64,000 nucleotides of DNA from Stomorhina lunata (GCA_933228675.1 OW121741.1:78592040-78656039); one strand, 5' to 3'; positions 10,414 through 20,280 are shown, numbered from the stretch's first letter. The notes: generated by a model not told the origin, from the letters alone. Program-made: numbers and translations.

Positions 10414-11534
10414 AAAAAAATGGTATCATTAATTTCAGGTCCTTCTGGGCTTTGCCTACCCAGGTTTAGGCGATTTTGGCCAAACCTGTGGTTAGGGTGT
10501 CCTGCCACTTGAGGATAATTGTAATTCCTTTCTACATTGTCAATTTCCATGGGTTCTGGTTGGTTATTTTTATAACGATTCCAACGAACTTGATTGGAAT
10601 TTGGTCTTGAATTCCCTAATTGTTGAAATTGCCCTGAAAATTTGTTATCTCTTACATTGTTTTGGAATCTGTATCTTCCAGAATTATTATTTTTATTAAA
10701 ACCGTTCTGTTCTTCCTGTCTATAAAAATTTGGGTTCCATTTATTTCTATCCTGATACTGTCGCTTATTAATTGCTTCTTTACCATAATATGCCCTGTCA
10801 ATATTTTGTTTATTTTGGTACTGATTTTTATGTCTGTCTTCTTTAAAATATGTCTTGTATTCTGGTCTTATGCATGTATCTTCAAACCGTCTTTGGTTCA
10901 TTATGTATAAAATATTTTTTAATTCTCTCTGTTCATAAATCTTGTCCAGTAATGTCCCTTGTGTTATTTCTTTAATGGTATTTACTAACAAACTGTCTAT
11001 ATTTGTTAAATCTATTCCACATTCATCATTATAATACACTATCAACTCATCAGTTTTATATTTAATTTTTTGAATCTTATCAATTAGTTCACTTACTGTA
11101 TTAACTCGTAGATTGGAAATTCTTCTATAAATTTGGTGAGGCTCTGTGTCTGGCTTGTATCTCAACTTTAATGTGTCCTTGATAAGTTTCCAGTTATCCG
11201 GCTCGGGGATGTTGATAATTGAATTTTTTGCTTCGCCTTGGATGGTTTTATAGTATATGGCTCTAACTACCTCTTTCCTATGTTCTTCGCTTTGTAGCGT
11301 TGATATCAGGTATTCCACGCCGCTAAAAAATGAGTTCACGGTTACGTCTCCTATTCCTGTGAATACTGGAAGATGATTAACATTTTTTAGTGTCCTGTCC
11401 AGAATGTCATGGTTCTGCTGTTGTCTCTGCTGCAATTCAATATAAGCTAGTCTGAGTTGCTCCAGCTGCTGCTCCCTTCTTGCAAGCTGCTCTGCGATAT
11501 CCACATTGGCCATTTCTTGTTGTATTTGCTCCAT
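10380..11534 (-). CDS. gag: Gag polyprotein of the errantivirus-like element
   Basis: 384 codons from an ATG to TAA. The protein has a coiled-coil-prone N terminus (EQLARREQQLEQLRLAYIEL, residues ~14-33) and a capsid-like middle (VFTGIGDVTVNSFF at ~56-69, then helical segments to ~residue 220). The C-terminal part is rich in Asn, Gln and Arg (residues ~230-384) and binds nucleic acid by composition; there is no CCHC zinc knuckle, as is common in insect gypsy-group Gag. It should assemble the particle and package RNA. Near its 3' end lies a run of eight T residues (10413-10420) where ribosomes could slip -1 into pol. No stop or frameshift is seen. Confidence 0.9.
   Translation of the reverse strand: MEQIQQEMANVDIAEQLARREQQLEQLRLAYIELQQRQQQNHDILDRTLKNVNHLPVFTGIGDVTVNSFFSGVEYLISTLQSEEHRKEVVRAIYYKTIQGEAKNSIINIPEPDNWKLIKDTLKLRYKPDTEPHQIYRRISNLRVNTVSELIDKIQKIKYKTDELIVYYNDECGIDLTNIDSLLVNTIKEITQGTLLDKIYEQRELKNILYIMNQRRFEDTCIRPEYKTYFKEDRHKNQYQNKQNIDRAYYGKEAINKRQYQDRNKWNPNFYRQEEQNGFNKNNNSGRYRFQNNVRDNKFSGQFQQLGNSRPNSNQVRWNRYKNNQPEPMEIDNVERNYNYPQVAGHPNHRFGQNRLNLGRQSPEGPEINDTIFFTRQPQNAYQK
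10413..10420 (-). promoter_or_regulatory. Probable -1 ribosomal frameshift site between gag and pol
   Basis: On the minus strand gag reads ...ACC ATT TTT TTT ACG..., giving the heptamer T TTT TTT in the right phase for -1 slippage. Moving back one base enters a frame that is open through the protease motif into the pol frame. The pol frame has no ATG near its start; the first potential start codon in that frame, at 10281, is TTG. So fusion to Gag by frameshift is the simplest expression route. A downstream stimulatory structure was not assessed. Confidence 0.7.
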
Positions 11535-11837
11535 TCTTCTTACGTCAAATCTCCTTTGCCTTGCTTGTCGAATTTTGACTTTTTGATTTTTACTTTGCCG
11601 TTGTGGCTTTTGCTGATGTTTGTTGCACTTTCACAAGATTTTGATAGTTATTATTTTGTTTTCTATAGTGGTTCGTACACCGATTTTTCGTGTGTCGTTA
11701 CTACACTATTATGAAAAATAACTGCTTTTTTTTATTTAATTAATTAGTGGTTCGTACACCGATTTAAAGTATGTCGTCACTGCACTAATATTTATTTATT
11801 TCGTTTCACACTCCTTTCTATATAAAAGAGAAAAAGG
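11535..11837 (-). other. Untranslated leader of the retrovirus with two direct repeats
   Basis: Between the primer site and the gag ATG there are about 300 bases without a long frame. Two copies of a ~42 base sequence, each with TAGTGGTTCGTACACCGATTT followed by a GTGTCGT- or ATGTCGT-type tail and ACTACACT/ACTGCACT, lie at about 11668-11710 and 11745-11790, 77 bases apart. Repeats in this place recall the protein-binding leader repeats of gypsy, but no known binding motif is recognised. Confidence 0.7.
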
Positions 11838-11852
11838 AGTACCGACTGCGCC
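11838..11852 (-). promoter_or_regulatory. Primer binding site (tRNA-Ser-type) of the retrovirus
   Basis: Directly inside the 5' LTR the minus strand reads TGGCGCAGTCGGTA, with the first T shared with or next to the LTR end. This is the form complementary to the 3' end of serine tRNA and is the primer site type known for 17.6 and 297 relatives. Confidence 0.8.
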
Positions 11853-12231
11853 AATTTTGTAGTGGGAGTTCTTGGGAGTGTTTTTTTAAAAGAATAAATA
11901 CGCACCACTGTGGATATTCTACAACTGACTTTATTTACTTTTGTTCATATTTATATAACATATTTTTAACATAAGTTTTTGTAAGTTCAGCTTAAATTAC
12001 ATTTTACAATTTTTGTTTACTTATGCTAAGTTTTGACCCAATTTCTTAATTATTTTATATTAATAATGAACGGTTGCAATTTCTGGAATTGCGACCGAAA
12101 AATAATTTTGTATATCTAAGCGGAAATGATTTTACAATTTTATTTATTTTGTGCTTATTATATTTTCAATAAATTTATCAATAGTGTCATTTTTTATATA
12201 TGTGTGTGTATTTGAATTTGTATATGTAACT
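11853..12231 (-). repeat. 5' LTR of the endogenous retrovirus
   Basis: 379 bases, in element orientation starting AGTTACATATAC and ending CCCACTACAAAATT. It reads the same as the LTR at 5286-5664. In element orientation it contains TATATAAATA, an AATAAAG stretch that could serve as a polyadenylation signal, and a TCAGTTG initiator-like sequence close behind. It also contains an imperfect palindrome (GGTCGCAATT/AATTGCAACC). As the upstream LTR it should drive transcription leftwards. Confidence 0.95.
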
Positions 12232-12342
12232 GGCGTGGTAAACAAATAAAAAAAATTTTTTGGATTGTTTTAACATTATCTTTAATCCTAGAAGGTGACT
12301 AACATTACTTTTTTTTTTTTGTATGGAAGGCGAACCGCTCTA

Positions 12343-12744
12343 CTGTTCATTCAACCGAATATTCGTTTGTTGGTTTGTTTCAAAACCATGTTCTGAATTC
12401 TAATATTAATTTGTCACATTCGACTTTTGTTTGAAATTTATTTATTTCTATTACATTTCATTTGTTATTGTAATTTAAGTTTCTGCTCGATATTAAATTC
12501 CCTGTTAAAGTGTCAAAGCGATTGTTTTAAGGCGATTTTAGATCGCCACAATTTGGTTTAATCAGCAATTAATCGTTTCTTTGAAAGCGAATAATAAATG
12601 TTTATTTCATATATCATCGGCCATAATTTTGTGTTTTGAATACTCGTATTGAATGAAAATTCTAGAATTTATTTACTTTTGCATTTTTAGAGCAAATTTA
12701 AATGCAAATCATATTCGACACTCTCCCACAATAATTGGTCATAA
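12343..12744. other. AT-rich intergenic stretch, nothing recognised
   Basis: About 400 bases between the MITE and the family A element. No convincing frame, repeat or RNA gene was seen. Confidence 0.5.
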
Positions 12745-12893
12745 TTTTTATACCCTTCACCAATAGGTGAAAGGGTATTATAAGTTTGTGATTCCGTTTG
12801 TAATTTTTTTATTAGTGATCGTAGACCCCATAAAAATTATACCGATCGACTCAGAATCGGGAGGAGAATCGATTAATGTCCGTCTGTCTGTCC

Positions 12894-12963
<70 letters not shown>

Positions 12964-15420
12964 CTGTCTGTTGAAATCAAGTTTCTGAAGCCCCAGGAGG
13001 ATGGACCTACATAAATTATATATAAGATTTTAAATCGGTTTATAAACACCGAAAATATCGAAAAAATACGAGAAATTAGACGAAAATTTTAAAATTTTTG
13101 ATTGAAACACACTTTTAAATAACAAGCGCAAAAAGATAATCCTGGTGTACATGTGATAATATATTATACGTCAGATTGTAGGAAATGGTTCCCCAAAGAC
13201 TCTGTAAAATCTTATCAAAATCGCTCCATGAACAACTGAGATATCGCCAAAACACTAAATTTGATGTATCGCAAATTGCCCAAAGTACGCGTTAGAGAAT
13301 GTTTGTTGAAAAAATGAAATGCAGAAATAGGAAAAAAACCATCCTCCTTTAGCACGGACATACATAAATTTGATATATATATTTTAGGAAATTTCCACGT
13401 CAAGCACGTTATTAAATTTTATCAAAAGCGGTCCATAAACAACTGAGATATCGCCAAAAAACTACATGTGGTGTACACCAAATTACCCAAAGTACGTGTC
13501 TAAAAAATTTTGTTTACATTTTGTAAGTATTGTTTCAGCGATATCTCAGGTGTTTATAAACGGATTGTGATGAAATTTAACAGCGTTCTTTGTGGGAGGA
13601 TTTCCTAAAATCTGATATAAAAACTAAACAAATTTGATTATGAATACCATTCAAATTGTACCGATCGACTCAGAATCGGCAGGAGAATAGATTTCGCGAC
13701 GTGTGTCCGTCTGTCTGCTTCTCCGTCCGTCTGTTTGTCTGTCCGTCCGTCCGTCTACCTGGTTGTCCTTTTTTCAGTTGTAGTCAAGTTTTTGGAGCTC
13801 CTGAAATTTGATATCGTACTTCGCAGGGGATTACCTAATTAATTTGTAATTTTGTAGATATTATTTAGTGTTTAAGCGATATTTCAGGTGGTTTGATCGA
13901 CAATGATGAAATTCAGGGTGGGACGATATTATAAAATTTTGTGTAAAATGCATATGGGTATACCTTCCAGCAGCTCCACAAATCTGATTTTAGCAGACAG
14001 ACACACTGCATTTATCTTAATTTTGTGTCTGACTTTTGAACATTATGATAACATTTGAGAATGTATTATATATCAAACTATAGGTAATCTTCCTAGGAAG
14101 TACAAAAATGCGACTGAGTAAATGATATCCGTTTAAAACCTACATATGTATGTGTGTATGTATGTATCTCACATATCAACGAAAATTAAAATTTTTTAAT
14201 TGCAATTGGGAGAAATCCGTTCACGTTTGACAATTGCTTCCGTATAACTTCGGCTAAAGGCAATCTCTTAGTAGCTAATAAATTACAAATTATAATAGAT
14301 ACGATGATGACATTTAGTATAAAGACGTTGTACAATATCGTTATTCAGGGCGATAGCGCCTAAAATAAACTTTCTAGGTGGACAACATTTGACAAAAGTA
14401 TCTCTGATCTCTTGAAAACTTCGGTATTGAAAATGGGCCCATATAACCCCGACCGTTAATCACTTAAATGCTGATTAATTAAATCACATTATATATGCAC
14501 AAAGAACTAGAGCGAAACTTTCCAAACATCCATCGGACAGATCGAAAAAACAATACATCCCAAATGATGAAGTATTCATCTTAATTAGTTAACTAACTTC
14601 AAATTAATAATTAAATATTCAATAACTTTTCCGACAAAGCTGATATCCATTAATTCAAAAGCTATATATTTCACGTATGCATCTAAAACTAAGAGTGTAT
14701 ACCCTATAATTCTAAGGCTTGTATACATTGACAATCATTGTTAAAGCTTTGACCTAAATCAGTCCGCTAACTTCAGAGTTTTACATAACTAATCAAGAAC
14801 TTTTACTAGTTAGATAATCCGTACGAATTAAAGTACACAACCCTCACTGGGCACTGTGTTTTTGGGTTGCATCTTCATCAAATCGATGTGCTTTTGCAAA
14901 TCTAAGGTCATCTACATTTTGAAGCATCTTTTCTGCATGGTTTATCTGGTCTATCGAACTTTATTAAATGTTCGTAAAATATGTGTCTAGTTTATTTCGA
15001 AGCTACTTGCTGCCTTAAATAAGCATTCTCTACTTGTAGTCTAGTAATCATTATCTTTCTCAAAGGGACCACTTTAGAACCCAAGTGAAGCTTCCCTAGA
15101 CATCAGCCACCTGCCCAACCTAATATAACTATTCTAGATGATAACGCCACCGAAAAGCTTTCTGTTTTCCGACTCTTAATTTTAAAGACTCTTTGCATAT
15201 AATACTAGTATAACCAAATATTGCTAGGAATTACATTTAGTATGAACAAAAGAAAATTAATATAGATATCAAGCATTTGTGTGAGCTCAACTAAGTCAGT
15301 AATCAGAAACTATATAATTACCAATATATTCTTACGATTCTGTACTTTACTTTTGGAACACCATTGGTGAAGGGTATCCAAGATTCGGCAAAGCCGAATA
15401 TACCACTCTTACTTGTTTTT
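12745..15420 (+). mobile_element. Family A Helentron-associated (DINE-1/mini-me-like) element, copy 1
   Basis: Non-autonomous, ~2.7 kb. The head TTTTTATACCCTTCACCAATAGGTGAAAGGGTA can fold on itself. It is followed by ATTATAAGTTTGTGATTCCG, CGATCGACTCAGAATCGGG and a (TCTG)n tract (12883-12972). The body repeats the insect-typical 'GATATCTCAG' and 'ATCAAAATCG' phrases. The 3' end has an inverted copy of the head (CACCATTGGTGAAGGGTATC), a hairpin ATTCGGC-AAA-GCCGAAT and the tail CTCTTACTTGTTTTT. There is no terminal inverted repeat and no target duplication, and it seems inserted at T/T, as Helentron derivatives do. A second head-like block with CGATCGACTCAGAATCGGC and GTCY repeats occurs at 13660-13760. 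An inverted copy lies at 46816-49401. Confidence 0.85.
12883..12972 (+). repeat. (TCTG)n/GTCY microsatellite of family A
   Basis: About 90 bases of TCTG repeats with occasional TCCG, at the position where mini-me/DINE-1-type elements carry their GTCY microsatellite. The open frame of CLSV repeats across it is an artefact. Confidence 0.95.
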
Positions 15421-15639
15421 ATTTTAGTACCTGGTTGACCGAGCCTTGCTCGGAGCTTTATGATAAGCATTTTGAGGGAAATTTTAAAGTTTTTATATAT
15501 TTTATATTATAAAGTGCTAAAATAAATTTAGAGGAAAGACATTGTACAAATATTCAGTTAATTTTGAATTATTTGATTTATTTTGTACGACCAACACATA
15601 GTTTGCATAGTTTACAGTTTAATTTATTTTGAATAATTT

Positions 15640-16260
15640 TGGAAATTATTCATATCAACAGAAACCTCCTTCGACTCATGCGCAACAACTTTGCTAAAGA
15701 TTATAGTCTGATCAAATGCACAGTTTACGATTTAATTCATTTTGAGTAGTTTGCAGTGGCGCCACCTGAAGTTGTTCATACCATATAAGAAACCTTTGTC
15801 TGCTTATTCGTAACAACATTGCTTATGATTATAACATGATCAAATGCACAGTTTACGATTTAATTCACTTTGAGTAATTTTCTGTGGCGCCACCTGTCGG
15901 ACTTTGCTCATTCCAATTCATAAACCTTCTTCGGCTTATCCGTAACAACTTTGCTGAAGATTATAGCATGATTAAATGTACAGCATACGATTAAATTGAC
16001 TTTGAGTAAATTTCAGTGGCGCCACCTGTCGAAATTTCTTCATACCAACTAAGAAGCCTTCGTCGGCTTATGCGCTACAACTTTGCTAAAGATCATAGCA
16101 TGATCAAATGTACAGTTTACGATTTAATTAATTTTTAGTAATTTTCAGTAGCGCCATCTGTCGGAAATTAGTCTTATCAACTAACAAACTTTCGCCGACT
16201 TATCCGCAACATCTTCGCTAAAGAGCATAACATGATCAAATTCACAGTTTACTATTCTAT
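15640..16260 (-). repeat. Internal ~130 bp repeats of family D, copy 2
   Basis: Cores CAGTGGCGCCACCTG or close variants at about 15753, 15883, 16016 and 16149, spaced ~130 bases, each with GATTATAGCATGATCAAATG and CTTCGTCGGCTTATGCG-like phrases. Same array as 3110-3830 in reverse. Confidence 0.85.
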
Positions 16261-16901
16261 AAAGAACATACATACAGACAAACATTCATTTGTTTAAAAT
16301 AATACTAATTTTTCCCCCTTTTTATTCCCTAATTTCTAAAAGTTCCATATGCATATTTGGTACTTTTTTGGTGCCAATTGAATTCGGTACATTTTTTTAA
16401 AACGCATTTAACATAATGTTTTATGTTCCTATTCATATTACTTTGGAGATGTTAAGTTATCATTTTATCCCCTTTTTAACCATTTTGGGTCCAAAATCAA
16501 AAAAGTACCAAATACGTATTTCATGTTTCTTTTACATCTATTGATTGCAGTACCAAGTTTCTTTCTATATTATTTAGTTTAAAATATAAGAGTGGGTTAA
16601 AAAGGTGCCAAAAAAACTATTTTCACCCTTTTTTACCCCCTATCGGACATAGTTTCAAAAAAGTACCAAGCACCTGTCCGCTTATTTTCAAAGTTGTTTA
16701 AAACGTAATTTTAATTTTGTTTCTATACCTATTACTTTAGGAGATATAGCGTTTTCGATTTTTTCCCCTTTTTACCCGTTTTTACCCTCTTAGAGGCAAA
16801 CGTTCCAAAAGTCCCTTCTTTTTCGACCTCTACATCAAAGAAGAAACCCACTGTCCAAATTTTATCAAAATCGTTAGAGCCGTTTTCGAGATAGCCATTC
16901 T

Positions 16902-16904
16902 ATA

Positions 16905-16972
<68 letters not shown>
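16902..16972. repeat. (TA)n microsatellite of family D, copy 2
   Basis: About 70 bases of almost pure TA at the same relative position as in copy 1. Confidence 0.95.
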
Positions 16973-16978
<6 letters not shown>

Positions 16979-17010
16979 CATACAATTATTGCTCGTTTAA
17001 GAATATAACA

Positions 17011-17440
17011 TTTATTTTTTGTCTATAAATTTGACACCTCAGTTGTCTATTTAATGGGCCAATAAAAAATATATACATATATAATTTATCAATTGTCATT
17101 TCATTATCATTGCTCTATAGTTTGTCATCGTCATTTGACATTATCATGTTTGAAAAAATCTCATAGTCATTTGATTTATGGGGTGAGAAGTTTTTGTCAT
17201 GTGTTTCACATATTATTAGTCAGTTTTTTTGAAGTTAATTGATGCATTTGATATTTATTTAAAACTGAAATTTAATAGTACATACTCGTATTTATATTTT
17301 TGATTTATGACTATTTTTGAAGCTTCTGAAAAATGGAAATTTATACCAAATAATGCATATATCTTATAGAACTTAGAATGCATTGTTTGACCTAGCCGAA
17401 CAAGTTTGCAATTGTTACACTGTGCGTGAAATTTTAATAA
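17011..17440. other. AT-rich stretch, nothing recognised
   Basis: About 430 bases with no supported frame or repeat. Confidence 0.5.
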
Positions 17441-17459
17441 TATTAATAGTAATAATTGT

Positions 17460-18475
17460 TATAATAATTATATTTTGTTCGTCTGTTTGTATGTTGTTTG
17501 TTGGGAAGGATCTCCGAAACTAGCGGACCGATTTTTCTGAAATTTTGACAATTGTGACTATAGGCTAATTTTTTTTTTCGAAATCTCAAGTGGGCGTGAC
17601 CCCTCCCATATAACTCATATATTAAAATTGACAAATATAGCAGATAATGAAGCAAGATTTTTCTGAAATTTCAGATTTTTTTTTTCAAATCTCAAGTGGG
17701 CGTGACCCCTCCCAAGTCAGATTTAAAAAATTACAAATATGAATGATCAAACCGACCGATTTTTCTGAAATTTAGACAGTGTGGTAAGGCGTGATTGGTG
17801 GTTAGAAAAACGTAGGCTTTTCTCTGAAATATCAAGTGGGCGTGACCCCTTCCATATAATTCAGCTTTTAAAAACTACAAATATGGATGATCAAACCGAC
17901 AAATTTTTCAGAAATTAAGACAGTGTAGTAAGGTGTGACCGGTGGTTATAATAGGCAAGGGTTTTTTTCAGAAATCTCAAGTGGGCGTGACCACTCCCAT
18001 ATAACTCATATATTAAAAATGACAAATACAGATGACCGAGCGGATCGATTTTTCTGAAATTTTGACAGTATGGTAAGATGTGACCGGTGGTTAAAATAAG
18101 CAAGTTTTTTCAAATCTCAAGTGGGCATGATCCTTCCCATATAAGTAAAATATTAAAAATGACATATATGGATGACCGAGACGACAGATTTTTCTTTAAT
18201 ATTTACACTACAGTTTAAGGTAACTCAATATTACCGGTGGGTAAAATAGGCTATCATTTTTTTTGAAATCTCAAATGGGCGTGACCCCTCCCATATAAGA
18301 CATATTTTAAAAATGACAAATATGGATGACCGATTTTTCAAAAATTTTGAATGTGTGTGACCGGTGGGTAAAATAGGCTTGGATTTTTTTAATCTCAAGT
18401 GGGCGTGACCCCTCCCCATAAAGTCAAATATTAAAAATGACAAATATGGATGATAAGATGAAAACGATTTAACCT
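17460..18475. repeat. Degenerate ~110-155 bp tandem repeat with GGGCGTGACCCCTCCC core
   Basis: Seven occurrences of TCAAGTGGGCGTGACCCCTC or close variants at about 17580, 17693, 17833, 17982, 18119, 18272 and 18400. Between them each unit has CATATAA, ATTAAAAATGACAAATATGG, ATGACCGA.CGATTTTTCTG, AAATTTTGACAGT and TGTGACCGGTGGTTAAAATAGGC. Unit length varies from about 112 to 155. The left edge has TCGTCTGTTTGTATG and GGAAGGATCTCCG. Short minus-strand frames across it repeat the phrase RGHAHLR and are a by-product of the repeat. Origin (satellite or internal repeat of a larger element) is unknown. Confidence 0.85.
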
Positions 18476-19035
18476 AATTAATTAAAGTTTTAAATGTGTT
18501 TATTTTCATACTATAGGATAGTTTTTCGCTTTTTGAATTTTTTTGAAAATGGAACAACGGTGACCTTGGAATTGGAAAATGGGGATAAAATTCCCATTTT
18601 CTTTAAAATTGTTAATTTACCATATTTACCAAATACATTAATAAAGAATTCAATTTAAAAAATTAATAAAAATATTTCATAATTATTTCATAATTGTTGT
18701 CAGTTAAAGTTAAAAAATTTAACTTTAAAATCTGCTAGTAAGTAATAAATGCGAGGTTTTCGATCTGTCTAAAAGTAGGGACACTCCTCCTTAAAAGATG
18801 ACCTAACCAACCATCAAAACGCGTCGAAGAATTGGTTTCTCCGCAAACATTTTTTGGCTTTTTTATCAATAAATTGTATGTTACATTAATAAATAAATGT
18901 AACGGATTGGGATCAAATGCGAATACTCTTTCTTTTTCAATAAAAGTAATTAAGGTTTTCATAAACCGAAAAATTTTAACTTTGGAAAAATTTAGGTAAC
19001 TTCTAAAAACAGATATCAATAAGCAAAGTCTCATT
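18476..19035. other. AT-rich stretch, nothing recognised
   Basis: About 560 bases. The minus-strand open frame running from here into the element at 19036 starts in microsatellite sequence and shows no family features. Confidence 0.5.
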
Positions 19036-19290
19036 TTTTTATACCCTTCAAAAATAGGTGAAAGGGTATTATAAGTTTGTGATTCCGTTTGTAATTTTTT
19101 ATTAGTGATCGTAGACCCCATACAAATTATACTGATCGACTCAGAATCGGGAGGAGAATCGATGTCCGTCTGTCTATCCGTCTGTCTGTCTGTTGAAATC
19201 AAGTTTTTGATTTCCTGATGGACCTACATAAATTATAAATCAGATTTTAGGAAATTCTCCCGCTATTAAATTTTATTAAAATCAGTTTAT
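19036..19290 (+). mobile_element. Family A element, copy 3, truncated
   Basis: Begins TTTTTTATACCCTTCAAAAATAGGTGAAAGGGTA and follows copy 1 closely through GTGATTCCGTTTG, CGACTCAGAATCGGG, a short GTCTGTCTATCCG tract and TTGAAATCAAG. It is cut at about 19290, where the 3' end of the non-LTR retrotransposon begins. The rest of the A element is not found on the other side. Confidence 0.85.
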
Positions 19291-20280
19291 TCTTCTTCTT
19301 CTTCCGTTATCCTTGACTCCCAGTGGAGCATAGGGCCTCAACCATCCTTTTATATCGAACTCTATTGCGAGATGTTAGGCATACATCATTCCATGAATAG
19401 TTTGCTGCTTGTAACTCCGCATCAATTGACCTTCTCCACGTTCTAGCAGGTGCACCAACACGACGGCCGCTTCCTTGTGGATTCCAACGAAGCGCTTGTC
19501 GAGCAATGTTAGTATTTGGCCTTCGAAGTGTTTGGCCTATCCATCGCCATTTCCGTTGACATACCTCTATAGAAGAAGGGATTTGGTTTGTAGTGTTTAG
19601 TAGATCTTCATTTCTTATTCGATTTGGCCACCATATATTAAGGATTTGCCGCAAGCATTTGTTTGCAAAGGTTTGCAGGCGCTTATCGATGGCATTTGTG
19701 CGTTTCCAAGTTTCGCAGCCGTAATACAAGATGGACTTGACATTCGAGTTATATATTCGTAACTTAGTTGTTGTTGATATTTGCCGAGATTTCCATATAG
19801 TTCGGAGAATGCCGAATGCAGATTTTGCCTTATTAATACGCGATTCAATATCCTCATCGGCGCCACCTTTTGTAGATATCAAACTACCAAGATAATTAAA
19901 GGTACCTACACAACCAATACCCTCGTTATCCACATTGATGTGTGGCGACGGGTTTGCGCCATAGCCTCCAGGCATAATCTTTGTCTTGGAGATATTGATT
20001 TCCAGCCCAGCTGCCCGAGATTCAACAGTAATAGCGCTAGTGTTTTCTTGAAGGTGAGCTGGTCTTTGGCTTAGAAGACATACGTCATCGGCGTATTCCA
20101 AGTCCTCGAGTTGCTTAAATGGTGTCCATTGGATACCACGTCTACCATTCAGTGCCGTGCGCATTATATTGTCGATGACAAGGATAAAAAGTATAGGTGA
20201 TAATATACATCCTTGTCTTACTCCAGTAGTAACTTCGAACGGATTAGACAATTTACCTTTATGTAGAACCCGGCATTTAA
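19291..20280 (-). mobile_element. 5'-truncated non-LTR retrotransposon insertion
   Basis: A minus-strand insertion from about 20280 to 19291. It ends in a short (GAA)n tail on the element strand (19298-19312), as is common in the RTE group, and starts abruptly in the middle of the RT. It carries the open frame at 19307-20251. It joins family A copy 3 at one side and family E copy 1 at the other. Confidence 0.8.
19307..20251 (-). CDS. Non-LTR reverse transcriptase, C-terminal 314 codons (5'-truncated)
   Basis: Open to the natural stop. It begins inside RT motif 4/5 (GVRQGCILSPILFILVIDNIM, residues ~10-30), has the catalytic LEYADDVCLLSQ (~49-60), LEINISKTKIMP, FNYLGSLISTKGG, YYGCETWKR and the C-terminal CLRQILNIWWPNRIRNEDLL...RKWRWIGQTLRRP...WNPQGSGRR...TWRR region. 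Everything upstream (endonuclease, RT fingers) is absent, so it is a dead-on-arrival copy, as usual for target-primed insertions. It is the best-preserved member of the family and allows the copy at 143-1195 to be read. RTE-like by style; clade not proven. Confidence 0.85.
   Translation of the reverse strand: MSNPFEVTTGVRQGCILSPILFILVIDNIMRTALNGRRGIQWTPFKQLEDLEYADDVCLLSQRPAHLQENTSAITVESRAAGLEINISKTKIMPGGYGANPSPHINVDNEGIGCVGTFNYLGSLISTKGGADEDIESRINKAKSAFGILRTIWKSRQISTTTKLRIYNSNVKSILYYGCETWKRTNAIDKRLQTFANKCLRQILNIWWPNRIRNEDLLNTTNQIPSSIEVCQRKWRWIGQTLRRPNTNIARQALRWNPQGSGRRVGAPARTWRRSIDAELQAANYSWNDVCLTSRNRVRYKRMVEALCSTGSQG

Larger units (their letters stand above)
5286..12231 (-). mobile_element. 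Complete endogenous retrovirus, gypsy/errantivirus type (LTR-gag-pol-env-LTR)
   Basis: A 6.9 kb element on the minus strand: 5' LTR (11853-12231), primer binding site, leader, gag, pol, env, polypurine tract and 3' LTR (5286-5664). A 4 bp duplication, GGCG, flanks it (5282-5285 and 12232-12235), and the insertion lies in the right arm of MITE family F. The gene order, an env with a furin-like site and a fusion segment, and a tRNA-Ser-type primer site match insect errantiviruses of the 17.6/297/gypsy group. The LTRs read identically over 379 bases and all three frames are open, so insertion is recent and the copy may be competent. Activity is inferred, not shown. Confidence 0.95.
4825..12340. 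mobile_element. Foldback MITE (family F), split by the endogenous retrovirus
   Basis: The left part (4825-5285) and right part (12232-12340) form one element of about 566 bases before the retrovirus inserted. It is almost completely palindromic: GAGTGGTTCG...AGTCACC..CTAGGATTAAAGATAATG on the left is mirrored by CATTATCTTTAATCCTAG..GGTGACT...CGAACCGCTC on the right. Inner parts mirror as well, for example AAAACTATCAAAGAGA against TCTCTTTGATAGTTTT, and GTTCACTGTGTCGCCATTTT against its complement. TA flanks both ends (4823-4824, 12341-12342), as expected for a Tc1/mariner-type MITE. No coding capacity. Confidence 0.8.
15427..17010 (-). mobile_element. Family D non-autonomous element, copy 2 (inverted)
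   Basis: On the minus strand it begins TTATATTCTTAAACGAGC, passes a (TA)n tract (16902-16972), A-rich blocks and about five ~130 bp repeats with the GTGGCGCCACTG core, and ends with CCGAGC-AAG-GCTCGG hairpin and TCAACCAGGTAC. It starts seven bases after the tail of family A copy 1. Together with copy 1 (2336-3953) it forms a widely spaced inverted pair. No coding capacity. Confidence 0.75.

Noticed and set aside
18735..19202. 155-codon minus-strand frame starting [11 protein letters not shown]
   Set aside because: Starts in the GTCY tract of a family A element and has no family features.
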